NCBI GenBank assembly: GCA_045807725.1
Contig: JBJMGV010000039.1
Coordinates: 1-64,000 of the forward strand
Reading direction: 5' to 3'
DNA length: 64,000 bases
Origin: DATENM01 sp045807725
Lineage (GTDB): Bacteria > Acidobacteriota > Blastocatellia > UBA7656
Below are positions 8,601 to 16,920 of this stretch, in pieces. The notes under the pieces were generated by a model. That model was not told where the DNA came from and did not search any database. It saw only the letters and a list, made by a program, of their open reading frames with translations. Positions within the stretch are counted from its first letter, which is position 1, and each line of letters starts with the position of its first letter. A program made the translations under genes and the position numbers.

Positions 8601-10127
8601 ATTGGCGGCCTCAACCCGCTCAACCCGCCGGGGCTGTGCGAGACCAACCTCAGTGAAGCGGCGCGTGCAGCAGAGACGACCTTTGGCGTGCTGGTCGGCA
8701 ACCAGACAGCGGCCATCGGCTGCAACTGCTTGATTGGTGAAGGCACGGAGCCGACCATCTATGAGTTGTTCAATGCGGGAGCGGATGCGGGCATCGGCTC
8801 AGGTGGCGAGATCACCTTTGCGACGCCGGACTTCGACCTGCGCTTTGAAGGCAATGATGCGGCGGCCTGCACCTCAACGCGGCAGCGCGATGCGAACCGC
8901 GCCAAGGTGGGCTTCCGTGGGGTGGGCTGTGCGCCGCCGGCCAACGCGCTGTGCACGACGGTGGTGCCGAGCCCGTTTGTGACGACGCCGACGACCTCGG
9001 CGACGGGGCTGGTCAACGCGCTGTGCGCGGTGCAGTTGAATCTGGTCGGCTGCGGCTTCTTCCCGAACGAGGCGACGGTGATCTGCCAGGGCTTCCAGTC
9101 AGAGACTGGAGTGCCGTTGCAGCGACCGGGCAAGACCGTTTCGACGGCAGCGACACTGGCCTGCGACACCAACGGCGACGGCGTCATCGACACGACGGTG
9201 GCGTTGACGGCGGTGACGCCGGTGAGTTGCAATCTGGTGCGAGCGACGATCCCGACATCAGCCTCGTTTGGGGCGACGACGACGAGTGGCTTCCCGGCGG
9301 CGTGCTGCGGCGGGCCGGCGGTGGTGACGGTGACGACGACGTTCACGGCAGGCGACAACAACATCTTCGGGGCCTTCACGCGGACTTCAGTGTGCGCGCT
9401 GAACCTTGGGGTGAGAGCGCCGGTGGTGATCTCGGTGACGCCGTCAAGTGGCAACTGCGCGGTGGCGCAGGACGTGCTGATCACGGGGGCGTGTTTCACG
9501 TTCACGACGCCAGGCCCGAACGGGACGACGATCACGGGCGGAGTGACCTCGGTGTTTGCGTTAGAGCGAGGCAACCCGGCGAACCGGATCAACGCGAATC
9601 CGTTCGTAGTGGTGAATCCGAACCTGATCGACGCGTTCTTCAACTTCGGGAGCGCGAGCGCGGGCAAGACGTTCCTGATCTTTGTACAGGGCACGGGCGG
9701 CACGAGCCGCAACCGGACGGCGGCGCAGGCCGGCGAGCCGGCGGGGTGTGCGCTGGGCAACGAGCAGGGCGTGCAGGTGACGTTCACGTGTAATACTAAT
9801 GTTCCAGGCCCAGGCACGACACCGCCGGGGACGGAGCAGGCCGTTGTGAACGGCTGCACGCTTGAACGCCAGGAGACCGGTCAGTTCGTGCTGCTGGTCA
9901 TTGGCTCTAACATCAAGTCCGGTGCGACAGCAACGGTCGGTGGTGTGACGCCCAAGAAGATCAAGTTCGTCGAGTTGGAGCAGGGTTCAACCACCAGCTA
10001 CAAGTCGATTCGCTTGGTCAAGAAGGTCTGCGGCGGCCTGCCTGGCAACGTCGTTGTAACCAATCCTGGTTCCGGCGTTTTGCCTTCCACCGCGTTCTTC
10101 TGCAACACGAGTTGCCCGTCTAACTAA
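5661..10127 (+). CDS. Very large secreted protein with NIDO-like and IPT/TIG-like regions
   Basis: 1488 aa. A Sec signal peptide covers residues 1-31 (KR, hydrophobic core LIAGLAVAIAALALPLA, cut near ARA-AG). Most of the chain is Gly/Asn/Thr-rich beta structure. Around residues 780-960 the pattern FFWNSNGNITFG, PKIAPAWADFNPS, FKVRWINVPEFG and NTFAVTLYDDG resembles NIDO (nidogen extracellular) domains. The end (about 1250-1370 and 1395-1488) looks like two IPT/TIG-type immunoglobulin-like folds, with paired cysteines throughout the C-terminal third. A surface or matrix/adhesion role is inferred. ATG 5661 is preceded by GGAGAGGG. Codon choice changes inside the gene: C-ending codons up to about 8900, then G-ending codons to about 9800. 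Two terminators follow. Confidence 0.8.
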   Translation: MNIKRIMLIAGLAVAIAALALPLASFKARAAGSSAEPRATVTGTTANAGMAAGTVVAAQPEAVEPVASQEAAGHISPSTLETLGIQRVPKGKLAAASAKAAQHILASPNGKAIPLPADHTLRVSTPQALQPGPPLFGEPAVLNVNDALSAALITTIGGRDTQFSEVALLADWDGREDCVADRGAKIDDFSGVESDIDFTLTRAAISEHTRGNGHPFFNVYYYGDSVGNVWIGVDFTGSPLVDVLFQINLPSLVNTGANGGFTLGNPTAGDCMDDQATVTGIAVNPVADLGDFSPALCGTTGEVVYISVHDSEGCASNAAGNPIRTRIFAFGLTEGSDAGGGFITFTPNLRQILRSKFSNIAGVSVDDDGSLYYQLVDLIQFTGGALFKATELTRTVANCSILGDAPGGGLAGPRINRFIPSIPDPPTLNSWQGTAANPVVISGGSRHTNYGGGSSTLYGDIVAITNAPSGNALYAAVSRSFVATDDPFTQLTEGLFPAPAAFTAGTPSMVISFADCSGAFDICSGNATGGFTTNVGGAIPAANGIADAAVTGQTVTPGVNNYRVFVLGNGPDIRQPAGGTSIVPNTLASVLKVDMQIDYQSHSGLAVNEEGTVFVVSGGAPGGPGKNPSPMLGEILCFEDMCPMDRRADFVDLRGDAFPNPPLSGGNVGDGDSDRFDHIFWQAPIDQVTLTPTGISGLARGFLRYTNRLVGTNPAAVPLGPGVTLGTTQPVLGDDDSAGTIIFENLDPGHQVAGGDDQHSPFRGDDDDGAGTPALAGALNGGFEFLFGGPVGTAGCVWNGFFWNSNGNITFGAGDTDNTPTVPEFRIGLPKIAPAWADFNPSARATTLSAFPVQALGFANINAFKVRWINVPEFGSEGCTGTSVSPGNASNTFAVTLYDDGTGIDENASQPLSPANPIGNNAVPFDLQEGPTDLRFTREPNTGVLVGCPPRPEGSGIFLFEYGRMDLLGTPDRPVITGYSIGGLNPLNPPGLCETNLSEAARAAETTFGVLVGNQTAAIGCNCLIGEGTEPTIYELFNAGADAGIGSGGEITFATPDFDLRFEGNDAAACTSTRQRDANRAKVGFRGVGCAPPANALCTTVVPSPFVTTPTTSATGLVNALCAVQLNLVGCGFFPNEATVICQGFQSETGVPLQRPGKTVSTAATLACDTNGDGVIDTTVALTAVTPVSCNLVRATIPTSASFGATTTSGFPAACCGGPAVVTVTTTFTAGDNNIFGAFTRTSVCALNLGVRAPVVISVTPSSGNCAVAQDVLITGACFTFTTPGPNGTTITGGVTSVFALERGNPANRINANPFVVVNPNLIDAFFNFGSASAGKTFLIFVQGTGGTSRNRTAAQAGEPAGCALGNEQGVQVTFTCNTNVPGPGTTPPGTEQAVVNGCTLERQETGQFVLLVIGSNIKSGATATVGGVTPKKIKFVELEQGSTTSYKSIRLVKKVCGGLPGNVVVTNPGSGVLPSTAFFCNTSCPSN

Positions 10128-10140
10128 CCACACTTTGCTT

Positions 10141-10171
10141 CGGGAGAGAGGCGTTAGCCCCTCTCCCGTTT
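10141..10171 (+). terminator. Terminator 1 after the giant secreted protein
   Basis: Stem CGGGAGAG / CTCTCCCG (10141-10148 and 10161-10168) extended inward by partial pairs, followed by GTTTG. Confidence 0.65.
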
Positions 10172-10183
10172 GCACAGATCAAC

Positions 10184-10218
10184 GAGAGGGTCGCAGCAAT
10201 GCGGCCCTCTTTTTTATT
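10184..10218 (+). terminator. Terminator 2 (strong, intrinsic)
   Basis: Stem AGAGGGTCGC / GCGGCCCTCT with a 6-nt loop and a run of Ts (TTTTTTATTT). A textbook rho-independent terminator in plus orientation. Confidence 0.85.
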
Positions 10219-10257
10219 TCCGTTGTCGCCGGGCTGACGGTGGCGAACCGTTTGTGA

Positions 10258-11502
10258 CTAACTCAACTCGCGCTGCAATTCGCCGGCATAGTCGCTGTCT
10301 GCCGGCATAGCGGTTTCCCCTTTGAAGGCTATGCGAATTAAGGGCGGCGCGGCGAGCGTAGTGATGACAGCCATCGCCACCGCCAGCCCATAAAGAACTT
10401 GATTGCCGGTCAGCGACAGACCGATCTGCGCGACGACGATGCCGACTTCGCCGCGCGGAATCATCCCCAGCCCGACTTGTGTCGCCTGCCGCTTGCCCAT
10501 CCGCAGCGCGCCGAGACCACAGCCGATGAACTTCGACAGAATAGCCAGCCCGATCACTATCAGCGACAGCCAGATGACATTGACTGAGAGAAAGATGCTG
10601 AGGTCGAGCTTCATGCCGATGGTGACGAGAAAGAACGGAGTTAAGAATTCCGTCAGCCCTTCGGACTGTTGATGCAGGCTGGTTCCGTCGGTCGCTTCTG
10701 AAAGGGCAACGCCGGCGAGAAACGCGCCGATGATGCCGGCGATGCCAATGATATTAGCCACCGCCGCCAGTCCGAAGCAGAGAATCAGCGCGAAGACCAA
10801 TAGAGAATGACTGATCTTCAAGCGCTTGACCGGATGCTTGACGCGATTGACGACGCGTGCGCCGAGCGTGATCGTCAGCAGCGTGAAACCGATGGCGAAC
10901 ACTGCCGTCAAGGCAATGCGCACATAATTCACCTGACCTTCGGCGACACTGCTGACGATGCCGAGCACGAGCAAGCCCAACACATCATCAATGACGGCGG
11001 CGGCCAGTATAACGCGGCTGGCATCGGCATTGATTAATCCCAGTCCCGACAGCACGCGCGCCGTGATCCCTACCGACGTAGCGACCATCGCTGCGCCGAG
11101 AAAGACCGCTTCAACCCACGAATAACCCGGCCACATCGACAACAGCGCCCAGCCGGCGATGAAGGGCACGATGACGCCGAGGACCGCCGTCGTCAGCGCC
11201 GTGCCGCCGACCTTGAAGATGTCGCTGGGGCGCGTTTCGAGTCCGACCGTGAAGAGCAGAAAGATGACGCCGATCTCGGCCATCGCGTCGAGCACATCGG
11301 TCGGCTGCACCCAGTTGAGCAGCGCCGGGCCGATCAGGATTCCCGCCACGACCTCACCGACCACTGCCGGCTGGCGTATGCGCTCGAACAGCTCGGCCAT
11401 CAGCTTCGCCGCTAAGAGCGTAATGAATAACGCGATAAGCGTCTGACCATGATTCTGGCCGCCGGCTGCAAACAAGAAGGCGGGATCAATGAAGCTCTCC
11501 AA
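10258..11502 (-). CDS. CPA2-family cation/proton antiporter (membrane domain only)
   Basis: 414 aa, about 12 hydrophobic segments. The start of the fold (AAKLMAELFERIRQPAVVGE, then GILIGPALL) and the core motif AAAVIDDVLGLLVLG with the paired aspartates of electrogenic Na+(K+)/H+ exchangers are clear. Kef-type TrkA-N and TrkA-C domains are absent; the protein ends soon after the last membrane segment. The TTG start at 11502 has AGGAGGAG about 9 bp upstream. It stands alone on the minus strand, convergent with the giant secreted protein. Ion selectivity cannot be read from the sequence. Confidence 0.9.
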   Translation of the reverse strand: MESFIDPAFLFAAGGQNHGQTLIALFITLLAAKLMAELFERIRQPAVVGEVVAGILIGPALLNWVQPTDVLDAMAEIGVIFLLFTVGLETRPSDIFKVGGTALTTAVLGVIVPFIAGWALLSMWPGYSWVEAVFLGAAMVATSVGITARVLSGLGLINADASRVILAAAVIDDVLGLLVLGIVSSVAEGQVNYVRIALTAVFAIGFTLLTITLGARVVNRVKHPVKRLKISHSLLVFALILCFGLAAVANIIGIAGIIGAFLAGVALSEATDGTSLHQQSEGLTEFLTPFFLVTIGMKLDLSIFLSVNVIWLSLIVIGLAILSKFIGCGLGALRMGKRQATQVGLGMIPRGEVGIVVAQIGLSLTGNQVLYGLAVAMAVITTLAAPPLIRIAFKGETAMPADSDYAGELQRELS

Positions 11503-11762
11503 TGTTCTGCTCCTCCTGACGATTTATGAAAGCGTGATCTTATCGGCTCGCTTTGTCTTCACGTTGATAGTGCGATAGTTGATGCACAGTGGCAAGTTAG
11601 CAGCAGAGTAGAACAATTCCATCGGAGGCGGCGTAGCCCTTTACGCCCTGTGTTCTTATAATGATGAAGGATCACCACGGGAATGGCCACGGCGATACCT
11701 ATCGCGCAAACGCCGTCCGGGTGATGGATGACGAAGAAAGCGAATCGACTGACAGGTAGGTT

Positions 11763-12755
11763 ATGTCACAAATGCCGCGCGCCATTCTGGCGATAGATAC
11801 GACACCGTTCGCCCGCTCGCTAACTTTGCTGGCGGTCATTCGCGCGCTCAGGATCGCGTTGCCTCAAACCTTCATCGCTGTCGCGGCGACGACCGCCACA
11901 AGCCAGTTGCTTACCGCCGCTGGCCTGACCGATGAAGCGATTGACCTCGGCGTCATCAAGTCGTTACACGGTGGCGATGGTTTGAAACGCCTGGCCCGCC
12001 TGTTCAAGCGCGCACGTCATCGTGACTACGATCTGGTGCTCGACTTCTCGCCGAAGATCGACACACAAGTGCTGTCTCGCTTCGTTCTGAACGCGCGCAC
12101 GGTGATGCCGGCGCGGTGGCCTCGTGTCATCGACCTGTTGATGGGCGGCTCGCGGCGCGGGGTCGGCGCAGGCGGTTATGAATCGGTGCTGCGGCAGATC
12201 GGTATCGAGTTGCGGGATGAACGGCTCGGCCTCTTCGTTCCGGCTGACGAGCATGCTCAGTTCGAGAAACTGCTTGAGCGCAGCGGCTCGCGCGGCGGCG
12301 AGCCGCTTGTGGCGCTTTACACCGCTGACGCGAACGGTGGCGCTAGCTGGCCGGTCAGCGCATTCGGCGAGATCGGTCAGCGACTGACCAACGCTTTCGG
12401 CGCGCGCGTCGTCGCTTTGGATGAACCCGGCGACGCGGGATTCACCGCCGCCGTCAATGGGCTTCTGCCGAAGTCCGCAATCAAGCTGGCCACCCCGCGT
12501 GCGCTCCAACTCGCCGCCGCCATCGCGCGGGCCAGCCTCGTCATCACGGACGCCGCCGGCGTCGCCCAGATGGCAAACGATCTCGGCACGCCTGTGATCG
12601 AAATTACCGAAGACTCCGGCGCGAGTCGCCCCACGCCCATCCCTCATCACGTTATTTGCGCTCCGTCGCCGACTCGCATCACCACAGATGAGGTGTACGA
12701 GCCGGCTTGCGCGCTCATTCAGTCGAGCCGCAGCGCCCAGTTATTCCGTGATTGA
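11763..12755 (+). CDS. Glycosyltransferase family 9 (heptosyltransferase-like)
   Basis: 330 aa. The layout fits GT9/ADP-heptose transferases: N-terminal Rossmann-like domain (AILAIDTTPFARSLTLLAVIRAL, DYDLVLDFSP), then a C-terminal donor-binding domain with PLVALYTADANGGASWP, LAAAIARASLVITDAAGVAQMANDLGTPVIEI. The usual DTGPMH segment of heptosyltransferases reads DAAGVAQ here, so donor use may differ. The likely role is lipopolysaccharide or surface-glycan assembly on the cytoplasmic face of the inner membrane. It is a single gene with a weak Shine-Dalgarno region (ACAGGTAGG). Confidence 0.8.
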   Translation: MSQMPRAILAIDTTPFARSLTLLAVIRALRIALPQTFIAVAATTATSQLLTAAGLTDEAIDLGVIKSLHGGDGLKRLARLFKRARHRDYDLVLDFSPKIDTQVLSRFVLNARTVMPARWPRVIDLLMGGSRRGVGAGGYESVLRQIGIELRDERLGLFVPADEHAQFEKLLERSGSRGGEPLVALYTADANGGASWPVSAFGEIGQRLTNAFGARVVALDEPGDAGFTAAVNGLLPKSAIKLATPRALQLAAAIARASLVITDAAGVAQMANDLGTPVIEITEDSGASRPTPIPHHVICAPSPTRITTDEVYEPACALIQSSRSAQLFRD

Positions 12756-12833
12756 ATTGAGCGATAGAGCGGGGCGGAGGAAATAGGATGGCCGAAACGC
12801 GGTCAGGGGGTTCTCGCCGCCAGCGGATTTGTG

Positions 12834-12839
12834 TATAAT
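12834..12839 (+). promoter_or_regulatory. -10 element (TATAAT)
   Basis: Perfect TATAAT 81 bp before the start of the small membrane protein at 12920. No good -35 is visible (TTCTCG about 17 bp upstream). Confidence 0.5.
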
Positions 12840-12919
12840 CGCTTTCGCAGGGTTTATGCTTTTGCAGCGCATCCAGTATTGAGTAGTAAAGGCATTCTAT
12901 CAATCACTGAGGAGGGGCC

Positions 12920-13144
12920 ATGAATAAGCTACTCTTGCTTTTGGGTGTCATCGGCATCGGCGGCGGCGGCTACTACATCGCCAAGTTCGTCAACCAGACG
13001 CCAGCCGCCGGACAAGCCAGCGACAAGACGAATCTGATCCTTGCCGCCGTTTTCTTCGTCGTGGCGCTCGTCTGCTTTGCGATCTTCTTCTTCAAGAGAT
13101 TCCGCGCCGAAGCCGACCAGGACATCAGCATCACCAAGTACTAA
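12920..13144 (+). CDS. Small two-helix membrane protein
   Basis: 74 aa. An N-terminal hydrophobic segment (LLLLLGVIGIGGGGYYIA) and a second one (LILAAVFFVVALVCFAIFFF) flank a short polar loop, followed by a basic then acidic tail. A strong Shine-Dalgarno GAGGAGGGG precedes ATG 12920, and TATAAT lies upstream. No family was recognised. Similar tiny bitopic proteins occur at 23178 and 25068, but their sequences are not related by eye. Confidence 0.7.
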   Translation: MNKLLLLLGVIGIGGGGYYIAKFVNQTPAAGQASDKTNLILAAVFFVVALVCFAIFFFKRFRAEADQDISITKY

Positions 13145-13292
13145 CTCAACGCCGCCTTCCGAAGACGGCGCGATGGGGTTGACTGAAAATATATGATGAG
13201 CGGTTGAGCGCTGGGCGCTGATCGTTCACCTTTCGCCACAATCCCTCACCCTTTCTATCCGGTGAGGATGGAGAGTTTTTACTTTCCTCTCA

Positions 13293-13318
13293 GACCCGGC
13301 CCCGTCCGGGTCTTTGCC
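13293..13318. terminator. Hairpin between convergent genes
   Basis: Stem GACCCGG / CCGGGTC with loop CCCCGT, then TTTGCCTT. It lies between the 74-aa gene and the converging aminotransferase and could end transcription from the left. Confidence 0.55.
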
Positions 13319-14512
13319 TTATCGGCGCAATTCCTGCGCCGCCTCGCGTATGCGGCGCACGCCTTCCTTTATCATCTCCAGCGAATTGGCGTAGGAGAGT
13401 CTAACGTAACCTTCAATACCAAAAGCCGACCCGGCAGTCAGCGCCACGCCCTTCTGTTCGAGCAGGAAGGTGGCGAGTTCCGCCGAATTTCTTACCTGCC
13501 CGCCGAGCAAGCCTTTCATATTCGGCATCACGTAGAACGCGCCTTCCGGCGTGTCGCAAGAGACGCCCTCGATCTCGTTGAGCGCCGGGACGAGCCAGTC
13601 ACGTCGCCGCTGGTATTCGGCGATCATCCGGTGGATAGACTCCTGCGGGCCATTGGCCGCTTCGAGCGCCGCCTTCTGCGTGATCGAGTTCGCGTTCGAC
13701 GTTGAATGGCTCTGCACCTTGAGCATCGCCTGAATCCACGCCTGCGGGCCAAGCCCAAAGCCGAGCCGCCAGCCGGTCATCGCGTGCGACTTCGAGAACG
13801 AGCCGCAGATCATCAGGCGCTCGCGCAGCTCAGCCGGCAACTGGCCGGCGGTGAATGGCCGGGCCGGCGGGTAGGCGAAATAAAGGTAACATTCATCACT
13901 AATGACCCAAACGTCGCGTTCCGCCGCCACCTCGACGATCTTGCGAAACTCGTCGGGCGGAATGATGCGGCCCGTCGGGTTGTTCGGCGAATTGAGAATC
14001 AGCAGCCGTGTGCGCGGCCCTATCGCTTCGCGCACCATATCGGCGGTCAGCAGAAAGTGATTCGCTTCGGTATCGATGACGACGGGACGCGCGCGCAGAA
14101 ACTTGACAATCTCAGGGAACGTCACCCAGTACGGCGCGGGAAGCAACACTTCGTCGCTGGGGTTGAGAATCGTCGCCATCGCATTAAAGATGGCCTGCTT
14201 GCCGCCGATGGTAACGATGGCCTGCGCGGCGTCGTAGTCGGCCCCAAAGTCACGCCGGAGCAGATCGACAATCGCCTGCCGCAGCGGCGCGATGCCGCTG
14301 GTCGCGGTGTAGCGCGTGAAGTTCTGATCGAGCGCCTGATGGCCGGCCTGCTTGACGTTTTCCGGCGTCGGAAAATCCGGCTCGCCCGCGCCCAGGTCAA
14401 TGACTTCGACGCCCTGCGCGCGCAGCCGCTCGGCGGCCACCAGCACGGCCAGCGTCGAAGAGACTTCCATATCGGCCACGTAGATCGACTCTTTGAATTC
14501 TGCCTTGTCCAT
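13319..14512 (-). CDS. Class I/II aminotransferase, aspartate aminotransferase type
   Basis: 397 aa, the usual length. Fold-type I PLP enzyme of the Igamma aspartate aminotransferase group: GAGEPDFPTP near the N-terminus, YTATSGIAPLR, NSPNNPTG (about 174-181), and the PLP lysine K241 within GSFSKSHAMTGWRLGF. A conserved substrate-binding Arg is expected in VRLSYANS near the end. It probably transfers the amino group between aspartate (or a related amino acid) and 2-oxoglutarate in the cytoplasm. The start ATG is at 14512. The upstream gap to coaD holds a heptamer palindrome, so co-transcription with coaD is possible but not assured. Confidence 0.9.
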   Translation of the reverse strand: MDKAEFKESIYVADMEVSSTLAVLVAAERLRAQGVEVIDLGAGEPDFPTPENVKQAGHQALDQNFTRYTATSGIAPLRQAIVDLLRRDFGADYDAAQAIVTIGGKQAIFNAMATILNPSDEVLLPAPYWVTFPEIVKFLRARPVVIDTEANHFLLTADMVREAIGPRTRLLILNSPNNPTGRIIPPDEFRKIVEVAAERDVWVISDECYLYFAYPPARPFTAGQLPAELRERLMICGSFSKSHAMTGWRLGFGLGPQAWIQAMLKVQSHSTSNANSITQKAALEAANGPQESIHRMIAEYQRRRDWLVPALNEIEGVSCDTPEGAFYVMPNMKGLLGGQVRNSAELATFLLEQKGVALTAGSAFGIEGYVRLSYANSLEMIKEGVRRIREAAQELRR

Positions 14513-14517
14513 TTGTT

Positions 14518-14662
14518 CACCAGGATACAGGATTCAGGATTCAGGATTCAGTAGACGAGATTCAATGTTTAATCGGCGCTTGTGTTGACCGACTGTAAAA
14601 GCGTTCGAGCCTGTGCGCTCTGTCCGCCCCTGAATCCTGTATCCTTTATCCTGAATCCTGAC
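14518..14662. repeat. Palindrome with heptamer-array arms (CAGGATT)
   Basis: The left arm (14518-14551) is a run of CAGGATA/CAGGATT units. The right arm (14630-14662) holds the inverse, AATCCTG-type units. The arms enclose about 80 bp of unique sequence. It lies between coaD and the aminotransferase, both minus strand, so the transcript would fold into a long hairpin. Confidence 0.85.
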
Positions 14663-14666
14663 CTCA

Positions 14667-15146
14667 TCATCCCCTTACTTTTTCTCGCATCCGTTGCTCG
14701 ACGTAATCGGGAACCAGCCCGTTGATCGGGCCTCCCAACTTAAAGACTTCTTTAATGAGCCGGGAGCTGAGATAAGAATATGCCTCTGCGGCCATCAGAA
14801 AAAAGGTCTCGACTTGCGGTTCGAGCCGCCGGTTCATCAACGCCATTTGCAACTCGTATTCGTAATCGCTGACGGCGCGGATGCCGCGCACAATGACCTG
14901 CGCCTGCTGCTCGATGGCGTAATCGACCAGCAGTCCGGCAAACGTGCCGACGCGCACGTTGGGCCAGGCCGCGACCTGGCGGATCATCTCGACGCGCTCT
15001 TCGACGGTAAACATCGGTTGCTTGTCCTGGTTGACTAGCACGGCGACGATGACTTCATCAAACAGCCTCGCTGTGCGCTCGATGATGTCGAGGTGGCCCA
15101 TAGTCATCGGGTCAAACGAGCCTGGGTAGATTGCGCGTCGCGTCAC
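14667..15146 (-). CDS. coaD: Phosphopantetheine adenylyltransferase
   Basis: 159 aa from GTG 15146, the normal size for CoaD; an upstream in-frame ATG (15266) would add 40 residues unlike the family, while AGGAGAG stands just before the GTG. The nucleotidyltransferase signature is complete: GSFDPMTMGHLD with T15-x-G-H18, then VRGIRAVSDYEYELQMA, and YSYLSSRLIKEV near the end. It catalyses transfer of AMP to 4'-phosphopantetheine, the penultimate step of coenzyme A synthesis. It diverges from the GT2 gene at 15296. Confidence 0.96.
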   Translation of the reverse strand: MTRRAIYPGSFDPMTMGHLDIIERTARLFDEVIVAVLVNQDKQPMFTVEERVEMIRQVAAWPNVRVGTFAGLLVDYAIEQQAQVIVRGIRAVSDYEYELQMALMNRRLEPQVETFFLMAAEAYSYLSSRLIKEVFKLGGPINGLVPDYVEQRMREKVRG

Positions 15147-15295
15147 TCCCTCTCTCCTGATCGTTGTGATGGCGCAGGCCGTTGTAAGTTCAGCCAGTCT
15201 AGCACACGCGGAGAGCTGCCCGCCAGTTGACGGTAGTCGGTCGTCAGCGGGTGTGGTATATTCCAACCTTACGACAACCGTCAGGTCGAACGCTT

Positions 15296-16102
15296 ATGTC
15301 ATATTCGCTGTCGATCATCATCCCGGCCTACAACGAAGAGGATCGCATCGGGCCGACCCTCGACGAAGTGCTGCGCTTTTTGCGCCTCGCGCCTTATCGC
15401 GCCGAAGTCATCGTCGTCAACGACGGCTCGCGCGACCGCACGCCCGCAGTCGTGAACGCGCGCGAGGCCGACTACGGCGAGGCCGGACACGAGCTACGCA
15501 TGCTGACGAACACGCCGAATCGCGGCAAAGGCTATAGCGTCAGACGCGGCGTCAGCGAAGCGCGCGGCGACGTGATCCTGTTCACCGATGCCGACCTGTC
15601 ATCGCCGATCACCGAAGCGCCCAAGCTGATCGTGCCGATATTCGAGAATCGCGCCGACGTGGTCTTCGGCTCACGCGCGCTCAATCGCCAGTTGATCGGC
15701 GTGCATCAACCGGCGATGCGCGAGTTCGGCGGCAAAGTCTTCAACCTCTTTATGCAGGCCATCACCGGCCTTCATTACAAAGACACCCAATGCGGCTTCA
15801 AAGCGTTTCGGCGCGAGGCGTCCCGATCTGTCTTCGCCTTGCAGCAGATCGAGCGCTTCGGCTTCGACCCTGAGGTGCTCTACATCGCCCGCAAGCAAGG
15901 CTGGCGGCTGCTTGAAGTGCCGGTCGTCTGGAACCACGCCGAAGGCGGCGAGCTGCAAAGCAAGCTGAATTACATGCGCGATTCGGTCAATATGTTCGCT
16001 GACCTGCTGCGCATACGCGTCAACGACATCAAAGGCAACTATCAATCCTCATCGTCCGGCGCAATCACCGAGCAGGCCGAAAGCGCGCCGCGACAGCGTT
16101 AG
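15296..16102 (+). CDS. Family 2 glycosyltransferase, dolichyl-phosphate glucosyltransferase-like
   Basis: 268 aa from ATG 15296; the frame is open earlier, but SLSIIIPAYNEEDRIGPT is where the GT-A fold begins. Motifs: IVVNDGSRDRTP, nucleotide/metal site FTDADLSSP, VVFGSRAL, and DTQCGFKAFRR. This is the ALG5/DPM1-like branch that moves a sugar from a nucleotide donor to polyprenyl phosphate. There is no membrane domain at the C-terminus. A -10-like TATATT lies at 15257. pdxJ follows 42 bp after the stop. Confidence 0.88.
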   Translation: MSYSLSIIIPAYNEEDRIGPTLDEVLRFLRLAPYRAEVIVVNDGSRDRTPAVVNAREADYGEAGHELRMLTNTPNRGKGYSVRRGVSEARGDVILFTDADLSSPITEAPKLIVPIFENRADVVFGSRALNRQLIGVHQPAMREFGGKVFNLFMQAITGLHYKDTQCGFKAFRREASRSVFALQQIERFGFDPEVLYIARKQGWRLLEVPVVWNHAEGGELQSKLNYMRDSVNMFADLLRIRVNDIKGNYQSSSSGAITEQAESAPRQR

Positions 16103-16144
16103 TTTGCGCTTCGGCGCAAAGACCATTCAGGCAATGAAGCATCA

Positions 16145-16888
16145 ATGATCCGGCTCAACGTCAACATCGACCACATAGCGACGCTGCGGCAGGCGCGGCG
16201 CACCTATGAACCGAGCGTCGTCGCGGCGGCGGTGCTCGCCGACCTGGCGGGCGCGAGCGGCATCACCATACATCTGCGCGGCGACCGCCGGCACATACAA
16301 GATGACGACGCCCGCGTGCTGCGCGGTGTTGTCAAGACTCACCTGAATATCGAGATGGCGGCGACTGACGAGATGGTAGGTATCGCCGGCGAGGTGAAGC
16401 CGAACACGGTGACGCTGGTGCCGGAACGCGCCGAAGAGATTACTACGGAAGGCGGGCTTGATGTCGTGTCACGCGAAGAGGAGCTTCGCCGCGTTGTCGC
16501 TGAGATCAGCCAAGCCGGCGTGCTCGTCAGTATCTTCGTTGATCCTGACACAGCGCAGATCGAAGCTGCGGAGCGCATCGGCGCGCGACAGATTGAAATC
16601 TGCACGGCGCGCTATGCCGAGTTGACCGACCCGACTCAGCACGGTGACAGGGCGGCTACGGAAGCCGAGCTGGCGCGCATTGCCGAATGCGCCAATCGCG
16701 CCGGCGAACTGGGATTGCAGGTGGCCGCAGGGCACGGCCTGACCTACCGCAACGTCGCGGCCATCGCCGAGATTTATCCGATTGAAGAGTTGAACATCGG
16801 CCACAACATCGTCGCGCGCGCCGCGCTGGTCGGGATGGAGCGGGCCGTGCGCGAAATGATCGCCGCCATCAATGGGCGATTGCTTTGA
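16145..16888 (+). CDS. pdxJ: Pyridoxine 5'-phosphate synthase
   Basis: 247 aa, typical for PdxJ. The N-terminal signature RLNVNIDHIATLRQAR is exact, followed by GITIHLRGDRRHIQDDD, VTLVPE, and AGHGLTYRNV plus ELNIGHNIVARA near the end. It condenses 1-deoxy-D-xylulose 5-phosphate with 3-amino-2-oxopropyl phosphate to form pyridoxine 5'-phosphate. It follows the GT2 gene with a 42-bp gap and probably shares its transcript. A large palindrome lies downstream. Confidence 0.97.
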   Translation: MIRLNVNIDHIATLRQARRTYEPSVVAAAVLADLAGASGITIHLRGDRRHIQDDDARVLRGVVKTHLNIEMAATDEMVGIAGEVKPNTVTLVPERAEEITTEGGLDVVSREEELRRVVAEISQAGVLVSIFVDPDTAQIEAAERIGARQIEICTARYAELTDPTQHGDRAATEAELARIAECANRAGELGLQVAAGHGLTYRNVAAIAEIYPIEELNIGHNIVARAALVGMERAVREMIAAINGRLL

Positions 16889-16920
16889 GGAATTGTGGTT
16901 GTGGTTACACGGGACAACGG

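Noticed and set aside
8951..9793. 280-aa plus frame overlapping the secreted protein
   Set aside because: A +1 shadow of the G-rich codon block; Gly/Asp/Arg-rich with no protein-like character.
8759..9859. Long minus-strand frame (366 aa)
   Set aside because: Antisense of the same gene; low-complexity translation, no Shine-Dalgarno site.
13706..14554. 282-aa plus frame
   Set aside because: Antisense to the aminotransferase; ends in the heptamer repeat.
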